Shown one piece after another: positions 34,583-43,645 of a stretch of 64,000 bases of DNA (within the stretch, counting starts at the first letter, position 1; the number at the start of each line of letters is the position of its first letter). The notes beneath the pieces were generated by a model that saw only the letters and a list, made by a program, of their open reading frames with translations, made no database searches and was not told the DNA's origin. This stretch comes from J027 sp034437655 (GTDB lineage: Bacteria; Chloroflexota; Anaerolineae; Aggregatilineales; J027). The stretch spans positions 62,001 through 126,000 of the forward strand of contig DAOTTU010000044.1 of assembly GCA_034437655.1 (NCBI GenBank), read 5' to 3'. Both the position numbers and the translations under genes were made by a program.

Positions 34583-36753
34583 CGCGTGGAGAGTTTATCG
34601 TTGCGCACGGCAATCGCAATCGCTTTGCGGCTACCGACCAGCACAACCATCTTTCGTGCGCGTGTGACAGCGGTGTAAAGTAGATTGCGCTGCAACATCA
34701 TGTAGTGCTGCGTCAGTATTGGCATTACAACCACCGGGTACTCGGCACCCTGACTTTTATGTACCGAAATCGCATAGGCATGGACGATCTCGTCACACTC
34801 GATCCAATCGTAATTAACAGCGTCAAAATTTGCCTCAAACTTGACCTGCAACACGCGATTTTCCATGTCGATGCGTTGGATGCGGCCAATATCGCCGTTA
34901 TAAACTTCCTTGTCATAATTGTTGCGGGTTTGCATCACCTTATCGCCCTCACGGAATACGGCACCGTGAATAGATTGTTCTGGTTTATTGCCAGATGGAT
35001 TCAGCACCTTTTGCAGTTCATGGTTCAACGCATTAACGCCGATGCTGCCGTTGTACATGGGTGAAAGCACCTGTATATCGGCAATGGCATCAAAGCCAAA
35101 TTTACGTGGAATACGATAATTGACGACATCTACCAGCAAATCGGCAGCGGCGGCGGGGTCACTTTCGCCAAAAAAGAAGAAATCACTGCTGGTGTTGCTG
35201 GTATCGGGTGTTTTGCCCTGATTGATAAGGTGCGCGTTTTCAATGATTTTGCTCTCGCTGGCCTGCCGAAAGACGGTGTCGAGGCGGATGACCGGGCAAA
35301 TTTTGCTGCGGATAACGTCGCGCAAGACATCTCCTGCGCCGACACTTGGCAACTGATCGACATCGCCGACAAGCAAAAGGTGTGTGTCTGGCTTGAGGGC
35401 ACGAATCAGGCTATAAAACAACAGCAAGTCAACCATTGAGGCTTCGTCTACGATGACGATATCGGTGTCCAGCGTGTTGTACTGGTTGATCGTGAACCCT
35501 TCCGCCGGAGAGAACTTGAGTAAGCGATGCAGCGTTTGGGCTTCATGGCCGGTAGCATCGGCAAGGCGTCTGGCGGCACGGCCGGTAGGGCTAGCCAGTT
35601 CAAAGCGACAGTGGTGATACTTCAGCATGGCGATAATGGTGCGCAGCGTGGTGGTTTTGCCTGTACCCGGCCCTCCGGTCAGTACACTGACTTTGTTGGT
35701 GAGGGTGGTGCGTACTGCGGTGGCTTGCTGCTCGGAAAGACTGATGCCATCGCGACTGGTGATTTCTGCAAGTACCGTTTCCCATTCAATCGGTGTCATT
35801 TCTGCAAGCGTTTTGAGGCGTGTATCGGGTGTATACATCAGGTCAAAAAAGCGTTTAGCGGTGCCTTCTTCGCAGCTGTGCATCATAGAATAATAGACCA
35901 CCTGCCGCATAGCACCATTTTCGGGGTCGGGGATGTCTTGCATCACAATGTCGTCGTTGCCATGCATGCCGTCCAGTTCAGTTTCAATAAGATGCTGTTC
36001 GATCTCAAGTAACTCAGCAGACTGGGCGATGAGTTCTTCGGTCGGCAAATAGACGTGCCCCTGACGACGGGCTTCGTTGAGGGCATGGACCAACCCGGCC
36101 CGGACACGCGCCGGCGCATGGGCTGGCATGCCGATAGCACGGGCGATGCGGTCTGCGGTACGAAACCCGACGCCATGAATATCTTTCACCATGCGATAAG
36201 GGTCTTCTTGCACCTGTTCAAGCGCGTTGTCACCATATTCACGGTAAATGCGCAGGGCGAGTGCAGTCTTGATGTTGTGGCTCTGTAAAAAGAGCATCAC
36301 CCGCTTAATTTCTTGTTGTTCGGCCCAGGCTTTGGCGATATTTTGCGCACGCTTTTTGCCGACCCCCGGCACCTGTAGAAGCTGGTCAGGTTGGCGGTCG
36401 AGTATGTCCAGCGTCTTTTCACCGAAATGGTCCACAATCTTTTCAGCGATCCCTTTGCCCACATTGCTGATAAGCCCACTGCCTAGATAGCGTTTGATGC
36501 CTTCAACGGTAGCGGGGCGTTCTTGTACGACAGTTTCGGTTTTGAATTGTTTGCCGTGGCGTGGGTGAAAGGTCCACTCGCCACTGAGGCGAACGTTTTC
36601 GCCGGGTTGCAATTCTGGCATATTGCCGACAACCGTGATAAGTTGGTCGCGTCCACCGAGCCGTAACTGGCTGGGGGCAAGGCGCATCACACAATAGCCG
36701 TTTTCGGGGTTATAATACGTGATACGTTCGACATTACCTTCAATTGTCTCCAT
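34549..36753 (-). CDS. recD2: SF1B DNA helicase RecD2
   Basis: A 734-residue helicase with the long RecD2 N-terminal domain containing tandem helix-hairpin-helix turns (VPGVGKKRAQNIA and HGVGFRTADRIA). The motor includes the Walker A GGPGTGKTT (K366), IVDEASMVD, and the C-terminal VHKSQGAEYP. RecD2 proteins act in DNA repair without RecBC. AAGGG precedes the ATG at 36753. The stop codon lies in the arm of a 10-bp inverted repeat. Confidence 0.95.
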   Translation of the reverse strand: METIEGNVERITYYNPENGYCVMRLAPSQLRLGGRDQLITVVGNMPELQPGENVRLSGEWTFHPRHGKQFKTETVVQERPATVEGIKRYLGSGLISNVGKGIAEKIVDHFGEKTLDILDRQPDQLLQVPGVGKKRAQNIAKAWAEQQEIKRVMLFLQSHNIKTALALRIYREYGDNALEQVQEDPYRMVKDIHGVGFRTADRIARAIGMPAHAPARVRAGLVHALNEARRQGHVYLPTEELIAQSAELLEIEQHLIETELDGMHGNDDIVMQDIPDPENGAMRQVVYYSMMHSCEEGTAKRFFDLMYTPDTRLKTLAEMTPIEWETVLAEITSRDGISLSEQQATAVRTTLTNKVSVLTGGPGTGKTTTLRTIIAMLKYHHCRFELASPTGRAARRLADATGHEAQTLHRLLKFSPAEGFTINQYNTLDTDIVIVDEASMVDLLLFYSLIRALKPDTHLLLVGDVDQLPSVGAGDVLRDVIRSKICPVIRLDTVFRQASESKIIENAHLINQGKTPDTSNTSSDFFFFGESDPAAAADLLVDVVNYRIPRKFGFDAIADIQVLSPMYNGSIGVNALNHELQKVLNPSGNKPEQSIHGAVFREGDKVMQTRNNYDKEVYNGDIGRIQRIDMENRVLQVKFEANFDAVNYDWIECDEIVHAYAISVHKSQGAEYPVVVMPILTQHYMMLQRNLLYTAVTRARKMVVLVGSRKAIAIAVRNDKLSTRYSALAWRLAL

Positions 36754-36797
36754 AAAGACTGCCCTTCAATCGCTCAGAAAGAGGTGTATACCCCGCT

Positions 36798-37775
36798 ATG
36801 ACTTTTCAAGATGGCTATATAAAATGGATTCGTGAGCATGTTGGCCATCAGCTCATCTACCTAGTATATACGACGACATTTGTCTTCGACTCGCAAAACC
36901 GCTTACTTGTCCAAGAGCGCTATGACTTCGACTGGCTAAGCGTTCCCGGTGGTGCCTTAGAACTCGGCGAGTCACTTGCAGTCTGCGCCCGGCGTGAAAC
37001 CTTCGAAGAAACACATATTGATATTGAATTGGAACGTTTTGTTGGAGTTTTTAGCCACCCGGAGTATGAATTACTTTACCCCAACGGTGATCGTGTGCAA
37101 CCCTGGATGGCGACATTTGTCGGACGCCCGAAAAACCTTGATATTCAAATTGACGGGCAGGAAACCCTCGGTGCGTCGTTTCAACCTGTAGACGCTGTAC
37201 GTCACCGTCTGCCCTCTCACTATCAGGTGGCACTGAATGCCATTGAACATCACCCCACAGAAGCCGCTGTTGAAACTGTATACGCCAACGACGCGCTTTT
37301 TGCGTACTATCCCATCTTGCGGGCGGGTGTCGGGCAAGAACGAATTATTCTGCCGGGTGGCTCGGCGGTCATCTTTAACGATGCTGGACAGGTGCTAACC
37401 GTCCATGAAACAAGACTTGACCACTGGGATTTACCCTCTGGCTTTGCCGATTTGGGCGAGTCAAGTACTGCGACGGTGGTGCGTGAAGTCTATGAAGAAA
37501 CCGGCCTGCGCGTCGAGCCGACACGGGTACTCGGCATATACTCAGAACCCCCCTATAGCAATATTGAAATCACAAACGGTGACAAGTGCCAGCTTGTAGA
37601 CCTGATGCTGCAATGCGAGATTGTTGAAGGTGAGTTTAACCCCCAGGACGACGAAGTTGATGCTGTGCGCTTCATGGACATTAACAAGCTACTTGCCCAA
37701 CCGACAACAAGTGCCCATCGTCGCCGGATGCTTGAAGATTTGAAACAACTCGATAAAGCCCCATTTATCCGCTAG
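36798..37775 (+). CDS. Tandem two-domain NUDIX hydrolase
   Basis: A 325-residue protein carrying two complete NUDIX folds. The first has GALELGESLAV with RETFEETHI, where the Gly of the consensus is His; the second has GFADLGES with REVYEETGL, a perfect consensus. Each domain alone corresponds to a typical 140-160 residue hydrolase of nucleoside-diphosphate-linked compounds. The first may be less active or regulatory. It lies divergent from recD2 and 31 bases before ridA on the same strand. Confidence 0.9.
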   Translation: MTFQDGYIKWIREHVGHQLIYLVYTTTFVFDSQNRLLVQERYDFDWLSVPGGALELGESLAVCARRETFEETHIDIELERFVGVFSHPEYELLYPNGDRVQPWMATFVGRPKNLDIQIDGQETLGASFQPVDAVRHRLPSHYQVALNAIEHHPTEAAVETVYANDALFAYYPILRAGVGQERIILPGGSAVIFNDAGQVLTVHETRLDHWDLPSGFADLGESSTATVVREVYEETGLRVEPTRVLGIYSEPPYSNIEITNGDKCQLVDLMLQCEIVEGEFNPQDDEVDAVRFMDINKLLAQPTTSAHRRRMLEDLKQLDKAPFIR

Positions 37776-37806
37776 TAACTGAATCTTTCGAAAGGATATT
37801 GCTCTT

Positions 37807-38202
37807 ATGTCACGCGAAGTTGTCCGCACCACCAATGCACCACCCGCCGTTGCATCCTATTCACAGGGGATTATTGCTGAAGGGAAATTCGTTTTTGTAT
37901 CCGGTCAAGTTGGGATGGACCCGAAAACAAAGGACCTTCCTGAAGGCGTCACAGCGCAGACTGAACGCGCCCTCGAAAACATGAAAGCTATCCTCGAGGC
38001 AGCGAACTCTAATCTGGAGAATGTCGTCAAGGTAACGGTACTGCTACATTCCATTGACGATTACGCCGCCATGAATGAGGTCTATCAACGCTATTTCAGC
38101 CAGAACCCACCGGCCCGCGCTGCATTCGGGGGAAATGACCTGCCATTGGGGGCGTTGGTCGAAATTGAATGCATTGCATTGGTGCCACTGGTGCTGTCGT
38201 AA
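37807..38202 (+). CDS. ridA: RidA-family enamine/imine deaminase
   Basis: A 131-residue YjgF/YER057c/UK114 protein that hydrolyses reactive 2-aminoacrylate-type intermediates. It shows the family residues YSQ near residue 18, VSGQVGMDP, the arginine of PPARAAF and the glutamate of LVEIECIA. AAAGGA precedes the ATG, and it may share a transcript with the NUDIX gene. Confidence 0.93.
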   Translation: MSREVVRTTNAPPAVASYSQGIIAEGKFVFVSGQVGMDPKTKDLPEGVTAQTERALENMKAILEAANSNLENVVKVTVLLHSIDDYAAMNEVYQRYFSQNPPARAAFGGNDLPLGALVEIECIALVPLVLS

Positions 38203-38220
38203 TAAGTTTGGACTTTGCCC

Positions 38221-38260
38221 AAAACAAAACGCCTCTGTAGTGCGCGAACACTACGGAGGC
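38221..38260. terminator. Bidirectional terminator between ridA and rplL
   Basis: GCCTC-t-GTAGTG and CACTAC-g-GAGGC form a 12-position stem with one mismatch around a CGCGAA loop (38231-38260). On the minus strand it is followed by GTTTTGTTTTG, a good T tract for the rplJ-rplL transcript; on the plus strand ATTTG follows, weaker for ridA. Confidence 0.85.
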
Positions 38261-38302
38261 ATTTGATCTGTTGTTAGGACAGCAGTTCGTTGTGTGATGT
38301 GC

Positions 38303-38695
38303 CTACTTAATTTCGACGACAGCGCCTTCGGCTTCGAGCTTCTGCTTGGCGTCTTCGGCTGCTTCTTTGCTGACATCTTCGAGAATGGGAGACGGCGCAC
38401 CGTCAACAACACCCTTGGCTTCTGCCAGTCCGAGTGAGGTCAGGCCACGCACAGCCTTAATGACGTTGATCTTCTTGGGGCCGATTTCCTTGAGGATGAC
38501 GGTGAATTCAGTCTGTTCTTCTTCTTCTTCAGCCGCCGCAGCAGCGCCAGGGGCACCAGCAGCCATCACCATGCCAGCGGCCATCGGGGCAGCGGCTTCG
38601 ACACCCCAGTGTTCTTCGAGCATTTTCTTGAGTTCAGCGGCTTCCATCACGGTCAGTTCGCTGAGTTGATCTACAATTGCCTGCAAGTCTGCCAT
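38303..38695 (-). CDS. rplL: Ribosomal protein L7/L12
   Basis: A 130-residue stalk protein. The N-terminal dimerisation helices (VDQLSELTVMEAAELKKMLEE) are followed by an Ala/Gly-rich hinge with EEEEEQTEF and the conserved globular domain with KINVIKAVRGLTSLGLAEAK. Four copies sit on L10 and recruit translation GTPases. It is the second gene of the rplJ-rplL operon, 93 bases after rplJ. Confidence 0.97.
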   Translation of the reverse strand: MADLQAIVDQLSELTVMEAAELKKMLEEHWGVEAAAPMAAGMVMAAGAPGAAAAAEEEEEQTEFTVILKEIGPKKINVIKAVRGLTSLGLAEAKGVVDGAPSPILEDVSKEAAEDAKQKLEAEGAVVEIK

Positions 38696-38788
38696 TGTTT
38701 TAAGTCTCCTGATTGATTGCTAATGGTTGTGAGCGTCGTATTTGTGCGCCCAGAATAGAATTTAATGAGATGATATGCTGAGGCGTGG

Positions 38789-39361
38789 CTATGCGGCTTC
38801 TTCGCCGTCGTCGCCAGTGCTTTCACCGCCCTCGTCACCTTCTTCGAGCTTGGTGACGTAGTTCTGCAAGATGCTAACGATGTCGCGTTGCGGTGCGGTC
38901 ATCAAACCAACGAGTTGTGATAGCGGTTGCGCTACCATACCAGCGATAGTGGCCCGCAGTTCGTCCAAAGTTGGCAGCTCGGACAGTTCTTTGAGCTGAT
39001 CCATGTTATAGACGTCTTGCTGTGCGATGGCACCTTTCAGTTCCATGCGCTCGGCCTCTTTATTGAGGTCTAGCAACGCTTTGATCGTGCCCGGGAAGTT
39101 TTCATGAGCAAAGGCCACGACAACCGGCCCGCTCAGTAGGTCTTCGGGTACGGCCATTTCCATGCGTTCCAGGGCGATCTTGAAAAGTGTATTTTTGGTG
39201 ACGACGTAAGTTGAACCGACCTTGCGCATTTCGCTGCGGATTTTGTCAAACATCGGCATGTTCAGGCCACCGTTTTCGGTTACGACCACACCAGTTGAGT
39301 TTTCCAGCAGCTTCACATAGGTCTCGATCAGTTCGTCCTTACGCGCTCTTGTAATAGGCAA
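38789..39361 (-). CDS. rplJ: Ribosomal protein L10
   Basis: A 190-residue protein that anchors L7/L12 to 23S rRNA. It starts MPITRARKDELIETYVKLL and shows YVVTKNTLFKIAL and a long C-terminal helix for L7/L12. The start is TTG at 39361, with GGAG seven bases upstream. Unlike the usual cluster, rplK, rplA and rpoB are not adjacent, and a terminator follows rplL. The leader is the autoregulatory L10 element. Confidence 0.96.
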   Translation of the reverse strand: MPITRARKDELIETYVKLLENSTGVVVTENGGLNMPMFDKIRSEMRKVGSTYVVTKNTLFKIALERMEMAVPEDLLSGPVVVAFAHENFPGTIKALLDLNKEAERMELKGAIAQQDVYNMDQLKELSELPTLDELRATIAGMVAQPLSQLVGLMTAPQRDIVSILQNYVTKLEEGDEGGESTGDDGEEAA

Positions 39362-39409
39362 GGCGCTTCTCCGTTCATTTGATCTATCTGATCGATCTGC
39401 GGTGGTGCA

Positions 39410-39545
39410 ACCGTATGGGAAAGTCTCAGAGGGATAGCGCCTCTACATGATAATCAAACGTAGCAGGCCGCTAAGTTCACTGGGGACTTCACCTCGGCAG
39501 GCACCATTAAGTACGTAGGCGTACACCTGCTGTCTTTGGTAAAGC
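39410..39545 (-). promoter_or_regulatory. Ribosomal L10 leader (autoregulatory mRNA element)
   Basis: The transcript upstream of rplJ contains AAGACAGCAGGTG and, 25 bases on, TTAATGGTGCCTGCCGAGGT, the conserved core of the L10 leader to which the L10(L12) complex binds to repress its own operon. An AGAGG/CCTCT hairpin lies further down. The boundaries are approximate. The element occupies most of the 329-base gap before the next plus-strand gene. Confidence 0.8.
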
Positions 39546-39569
39546 AAAATCGCTTTTGAACCGTGCGAA

Positions 39570-39598
39570 ATGGTAGCAGGTTGTACGGCTGCTGTCAA
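39570..39598 (-). promoter_or_regulatory. Promoter of rplJ-rplL
   Basis: On the minus strand a perfect TTGACA (39593-39598), a 17-base spacer and TACCAT (39570-39575), directly upstream of the L10 leader. Confidence 0.8.
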
Positions 39599-39640
39599 CA
39601 TCTAGCGTGGGCAAGGCGTGCTTTGCGTCGCATTTGTGCG

Positions 39641-39646
39641 TATAAT
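39641..39646 (+). promoter_or_regulatory. -10 element of the HhH/Ig membrane-protein unit
   Basis: A perfect TATAAT about 45 bases before the start codon at 39691; the -35 region matches poorly. Confidence 0.45.
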
Positions 39647-39690
39647 GGGAATGGTTTTGGCGGCCAAAGCAATTCGGAGAGGTGACGGTT

Positions 39691-40530
39691 TTGGATGAAC
39701 TTATTTTGGCGCAGTCCCTTATTTCCCTGGCATGCGGATTATTGCTGGGGGTGATGGTAATGGGTGTACTCTACGTGGTAGAAATACGGCCACGACTTAT
39801 CGCACGCGACGCCGCTGAACCCGACCCACGCAGTATTGTGAGCCAGCTAGCAGCGCAGTCAGTCGCAGTGCAGTCGCTGCATCAGGCGTTTATGGCAGCC
39901 TCGACGCAACTTGAAGTTGAGCGCGATACCCTCGCCATGGCCTCAGCAGTAGAACGCCCTGCCAGCATCGCTCGCATTGCAGAATTGCTCCGTGAAGAAG
40001 CAAAAGTCATGACAGCATTGGGTGAAACCGACTACGGAGACACGCTCAGTATGCAGGCCCGGCAGCGGATTTTGCAGCAGCAGCTTGTGCGCAATGAAGC
40101 CACGTTGCAACAGCTTAAAACCCTACTCGACGCACCATCTACAATTGATTTGCCTGACGAAACAGCACCCGACAACACCGACATCAACACCCAATACAAT
40201 GAAATCCTGATGCAGCTCGATGAACTGGCCAAGCTGGTGCAGCAACAGAGTACCAAACAGCACCCCGCCACCACGCCAGCACCACCCGCCGCTGATGACA
40301 GTTTTATTGACTTCGATATTTTGAGCGAAATTAAGGGGATTGGACCCGTCTATTCTAATCGGTTGCATGAAGCTGGCATTTTTCGCTTCGAACAACTCGC
40401 CCGCCGTAGCCCGACTGACATTTTGACGATTCTTGAACTTCCCAGTTGGCGACAGGACGATGTGCAAGACTGGATTGCCGAGGCGCAAGCACGTGCAGGT
40501 CACGCTGAAGCTGTGGAAGGTCAAGGATGA
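39691..40530 (+). CDS. Membrane-anchored coiled-coil protein with C-terminal helix-hairpin-helix domain
   Basis: A 279-residue protein of unknown function. A membrane helix (about residues 8-31) is followed by a long alpha-helical, Gln/Ala/Leu-rich region (about 45-150), a proline-rich linker, and a helix-hairpin-helix domain (about 205-268; EIKGIGPVYSNRLHEAGI) of the type found in L21-like and DNA-binding proteins. The TTG at 39691 is preferred because AGGTGA is five bases upstream; a GTG at 39682 lies inside that site. It overlaps the next gene in an ATGA junction. Confidence 0.78.
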   Translation: MDELILAQSLISLACGLLLGVMVMGVLYVVEIRPRLIARDAAEPDPRSIVSQLAAQSVAVQSLHQAFMAASTQLEVERDTLAMASAVERPASIARIAELLREEAKVMTALGETDYGDTLSMQARQRILQQQLVRNEATLQQLKTLLDAPSTIDLPDETAPDNTDINTQYNEILMQLDELAKLVQQQSTKQHPATTPAPPAADDSFIDFDILSEIKGIGPVYSNRLHEAGIFRFEQLARRSPTDILTILELPSWRQDDVQDWIAEAQARAGHAEAVEGQG

Positions 40531-41351
40531 AGGTGTTTTCATCAGAGCGGGGTGTGCAGTTCTATGATCTAGCGGTGCTGGTTATTCTGGGTGGTTTCAC
40601 CTTTCTCGCGGTGATGCTGTTCGTGATTGGTGGGCTGGCAACACAGACAGATGATGACGATGATGGCAGCGCAGCCGTTGATGTCTCGCCCACACCCAGC
40701 CCAACACCACTGGCACCGCCCACATTGAACTCGTCCATACCAGCTATCTATGATGCGGGCGAGCCGATTGTGTTGCGTGGCACGGCATCGTCAGGCGCAA
40801 CAGTGCGAATTGCAGAAGGTCAACGCGAACTGACAACGGTGACAGTCGATAGGTACGGTGAATGGACAGCTCGCCTTGAGAACGGTCTGCCTGCTGGTGA
40901 ATATACGTTTGTGCTGACTGCAACGGACGAAACGCAGCGTAGCGAACGTCTCTTGTTGCGAATTGAGACACAAGCACGGGCGGTGGGTGGTTTACCGCCT
41001 GCGGGTGAGCAGCAACCCGGGTATGGTGCCCCAACCGGGCGCATAAGCCCACCAGAAATTACGCCGCTGCTCAGCAGTACCCTTCAGGGTGATGCGCCTG
41101 TTCTGTTGCAAGGAATGGCCCGCGACGCCCGTTTTGTCAGTGTCCTTAACGGTGATGAAGTGCTTGGGCGTGCAGAGGTGAATATTGTTGGGCGCTGGCA
41201 ACTTGAATTAATGCTTGAACCCGGGACACCTTATGCCCTATCTGTGCAGGCGCTTGATAGTGCAAGCAACCGTAGCCGTGCTGTGAGTGTTCCCATCATC
41301 ATTGACACTGCTGCCCCACCGACGCCATCCGCATCACAGGCAGGACGCTAG
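40527..41351 (+). CDS. Membrane-anchored protein with two Ig-like domains
   Basis: A 274-residue protein with a single membrane helix at about 17-39, an Asp-rich and Pro/Thr/Ser linker (about 42-72), then two Big-type beta domains (about 80-152 and 178-262), each ending in a strand such as GEWTARLENGLPAGEYTFVLTATD. The C-terminus faces outside. I do not know its role; position suggests the cell envelope. Coupled to the upstream HhH protein gene. Confidence 0.8.
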   Translation: MKVFSSERGVQFYDLAVLVILGGFTFLAVMLFVIGGLATQTDDDDDGSAAVDVSPTPSPTPLAPPTLNSSIPAIYDAGEPIVLRGTASSGATVRIAEGQRELTTVTVDRYGEWTARLENGLPAGEYTFVLTATDETQRSERLLLRIETQARAVGGLPPAGEQQPGYGAPTGRISPPEITPLLSSTLQGDAPVLLQGMARDARFVSVLNGDEVLGRAEVNIVGRWQLELMLEPGTPYALSVQALDSASNRSRAVSVPIIIDTAAPPTPSASQAGR

Positions 41352-41356
41352 CTCTA

Positions 41357-41385
41357 TTGTAATTCAGCGTATGGCTCACTATCAT
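41357..41385 (+). promoter_or_regulatory. Promoter upstream of the YceI-PP2C-PBP genes
   Basis: TTGTAA (41357-41362), a 17-base spacer and TATCAT (41380-41385), in the 107-base gap before the YceI gene. Confidence 0.5.
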
Positions 41386-41458
41386 CCCTACCATTAAACT
41401 GACGGTAATTTGTTGATTGGCAGCCGTGAACGCTGGTTGCCGTGCGGAGAAACCTATT

Positions 41459-42355
41459 TTGAATGTCAAAGTTCCAAAATCAGAAAAAAAGAATCGTGGG
41501 CGCGTGTTCGTCTGGACATTTTTGCTTGGTGTTGTGGCTGCCATCGGGTTTGGGGTGTGGTATGTTGCTATTCGTGACGTTGAGCCCGAAGAAAACGTCA
41601 TACAACAGCCAACGCTATCGGTGCCCGAGAACGATACTGCTAACGATGCTGATATGAGTGCTGCTGACGATGACACGCAATCTGATGCTGAAGATGCAAA
41701 CGCGGTCGCAGAAGATGCTGCAACTAGAGCCGAACCAACTGACAACACAGGTAGTGAACTCGCCGCGCCAACTGTAGTGGCCGATGTTGAACGCTATCGG
41801 TTGTATGCCTTTGACCTCGAACAGTCGTTTATTGACTTCACCATCAAAGCGACGGGTACAACGGGGCAATTTGACCTTTTTGGGCACTGGTTCGAGTTTA
41901 TCTATGATGATGACGCGGACGCATGGCGCATCGTGCTGTGGTTTGACATCGACGGGCAATCAGTAGATACTGGAACTGCACTTATTGACGAGGTCATCCG
42001 TGTAGCGTTCCAGTCCGAACGATACCCTGTAGGGCGTTTTGTCGGCGAGTCAGAAACTACTATCGCTGAACTGGAAACGGGCACCGAATACGACGTCACT
42101 CTGGTGGGGCAGCTTGAACTAAGCGGACAGGTACGTGCCTTTGAAGTACCACTGACGTTTACACTCAGTGACGAGGGTGTTATGACGGTGAATGCCAGCC
42201 TGGTGATTGATGCTGCTGAGTTTGGCGCTGATATTACAGGTGGAGAAATGAATGGTGAGATTACAGTTATTGCTGTTGAAACCGACCCCGCTGACCTACC
42301 ACCGCTGAATTTGCCCAACGCTGCACCGACGACCGCTGAAGACACAAGCGAGTAA
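41459..42355 (+). CDS. Membrane-anchored YceI-like domain protein
   Basis: A 298-residue protein. A membrane helix (about residues 16-35) and an acidic Asp/Ala-rich linker (about 45-110) precede a YceI-type lipocalin barrel: YRLYAFDLEQSFIDFTIKATG, then GQSVDTGTALIDEVIR, RYPVGRFVGESE, and GQLELSGQVRAFEVPLTF. YceI proteins bind isoprenoid or amphiphilic ligands in the periplasm or outer layer. The TTG at 41459 is chosen for the GGAG nine bases upstream; a longer reading to 41417 is weaker. Confidence 0.75.
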   Translation: MNVKVPKSEKKNRGRVFVWTFLLGVVAAIGFGVWYVAIRDVEPEENVIQQPTLSVPENDTANDADMSAADDDTQSDAEDANAVAEDAATRAEPTDNTGSELAAPTVVADVERYRLYAFDLEQSFIDFTIKATGTTGQFDLFGHWFEFIYDDDADAWRIVLWFDIDGQSVDTGTALIDEVIRVAFQSERYPVGRFVGESETTIAELETGTEYDVTLVGQLELSGQVRAFEVPLTFTLSDEGVMTVNASLVIDAAEFGADITGGEMNGEITVIAVETDPADLPPLNLPNAAPTTAEDTSE

Positions 42356-42361
42356 GCCATT

Positions 42362-43624
42362 ATGAACTACCGTACTTGCCCAAACTGCAAACACCGGAAT
42401 CTGGCACGTGCCAGTTATTGCTTTGAGTGTGGCGAAAATCTGGTTGACCACAAATTGTTACCGGGTGCGAAGCCTTATCACCATCCATCCGCCGCCAGCC
42501 ACGGCCGCACCGATCAGACGCTCAAGCCACTTGACAAAAAAGATGTGGATTCGACTCGCGAGGACCGCGAATCGTCGTCCCTATACAATGCCGGGTTGCA
42601 TTGCTTGCGGTGCAGTGCGTTGAATGATACCACTGCGACGGCCTGCCATGTTTGCGGCGCAGCTTTGATCGTCCCTGATGAGGTTCATCAGTCACAGACA
42701 ACGGGGAGTGCGCGCACCTCTGTCGGGCGGGTACGCACCAATAATGAGGATACGGTCGGTTTATGGGGGCGGCATGGCATTATGCTTGGGCTAGTGGCAG
42801 ATGGCATGGGCGGTGCAGCAGCGGGTGAAGAAGCAAGTCGTTTGGCCAAAGAAGCTGTGCAAGCAGACTTTGTTGGGGCCCTGCGTGGCAGCGAAAGCCT
42901 TTTTGAACTTTCTGATCTGGAAATCGCGCATAAACTACGCATGTCGATTACCCACGCTAACGAAGCGCTGCTCGAACGCATCAAAGAGAACAGTACATTA
43001 CGTGGGATGGGAACAACAGCCACGATTGGCATGGTACGTGGCGGAAAGCTGATTCTGGCGCATGTTGGTGACAGCCGCGCTTATCTGATCAACGGTAAAC
43101 ATGGGTGGATTCAGCAAGTCACCGACGACCATAGCTTTGTCGAGGCGTTGCTGGCCTCCGGACATATTACCCGTGCGCAGGCCGAACGGCACCCCATGCG
43201 GAGTGTGCTTTATCGTGCGCTGGGGCAAAATGAAGAATTGGGCTACTCTGACATTTACATGCGCGAAGTGCGCCCCGGTGACCGCATCGTTCTGTGTTCG
43301 GACGGGTTGCCGCGCCATATCGCTGACCATGAGATCGCTAGTATCGCTATGCAACATGATGATCCAGAAATCATCGCGCAAAGTTTGATTGACCTGACCA
43401 ACCAGCGCGGTGCAGAAGATAACGTCAGCGTGGTAGCATTCGTTGTCCAGGCGACCGACGCCCTTACACCGATTGAACGCCTTGCACCTATCCCCGGTGA
43501 ACGTGAAGAGATTGTGCTTTCTGAGGAAGATGCGTTCAGTACCGGCCGTATTCCACCCGACGAATTGCAGCGTGCGCGTGAAAACGATGCTACACCGGAC
43601 GATGAGACGGCAACCGAAGAATAG
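42362..43624 (+). CDS. PP2C-type Ser/Thr phosphatase with N-terminal zinc ribbons
   Basis: A 420-residue protein. Two zinc ribbons use C6/C9 with C20/C23 and C81/C84 with C95/C98, separated by a basic/Ser linker. The phosphatase domain (about 115-365) has VRTNNED, VADGMGGAA, HVGDSRAYL, LCSDGL and GAEDNVSVV, all needed for the two-metal centre. Proteins like this reverse Hanks-type kinase signalling, commonly in envelope control. It is six bases after the YceI gene and 21 before the penicillin-binding protein. Confidence 0.92.
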   Translation: MNYRTCPNCKHRNLARASYCFECGENLVDHKLLPGAKPYHHPSAASHGRTDQTLKPLDKKDVDSTREDRESSSLYNAGLHCLRCSALNDTTATACHVCGAALIVPDEVHQSQTTGSARTSVGRVRTNNEDTVGLWGRHGIMLGLVADGMGGAAAGEEASRLAKEAVQADFVGALRGSESLFELSDLEIAHKLRMSITHANEALLERIKENSTLRGMGTTATIGMVRGGKLILAHVGDSRAYLINGKHGWIQQVTDDHSFVEALLASGHITRAQAERHPMRSVLYRALGQNEELGYSDIYMREVRPGDRIVLCSDGLPRHIADHEIASIAMQHDDPEIIAQSLIDLTNQRGAEDNVSVVAFVVQATDALTPIERLAPIPGEREEIVLSEEDAFSTGRIPPDELQRARENDATPDDETATEE

Positions 43625-43645
43625 GGTTTCAAAGAGCCGAAAGCT

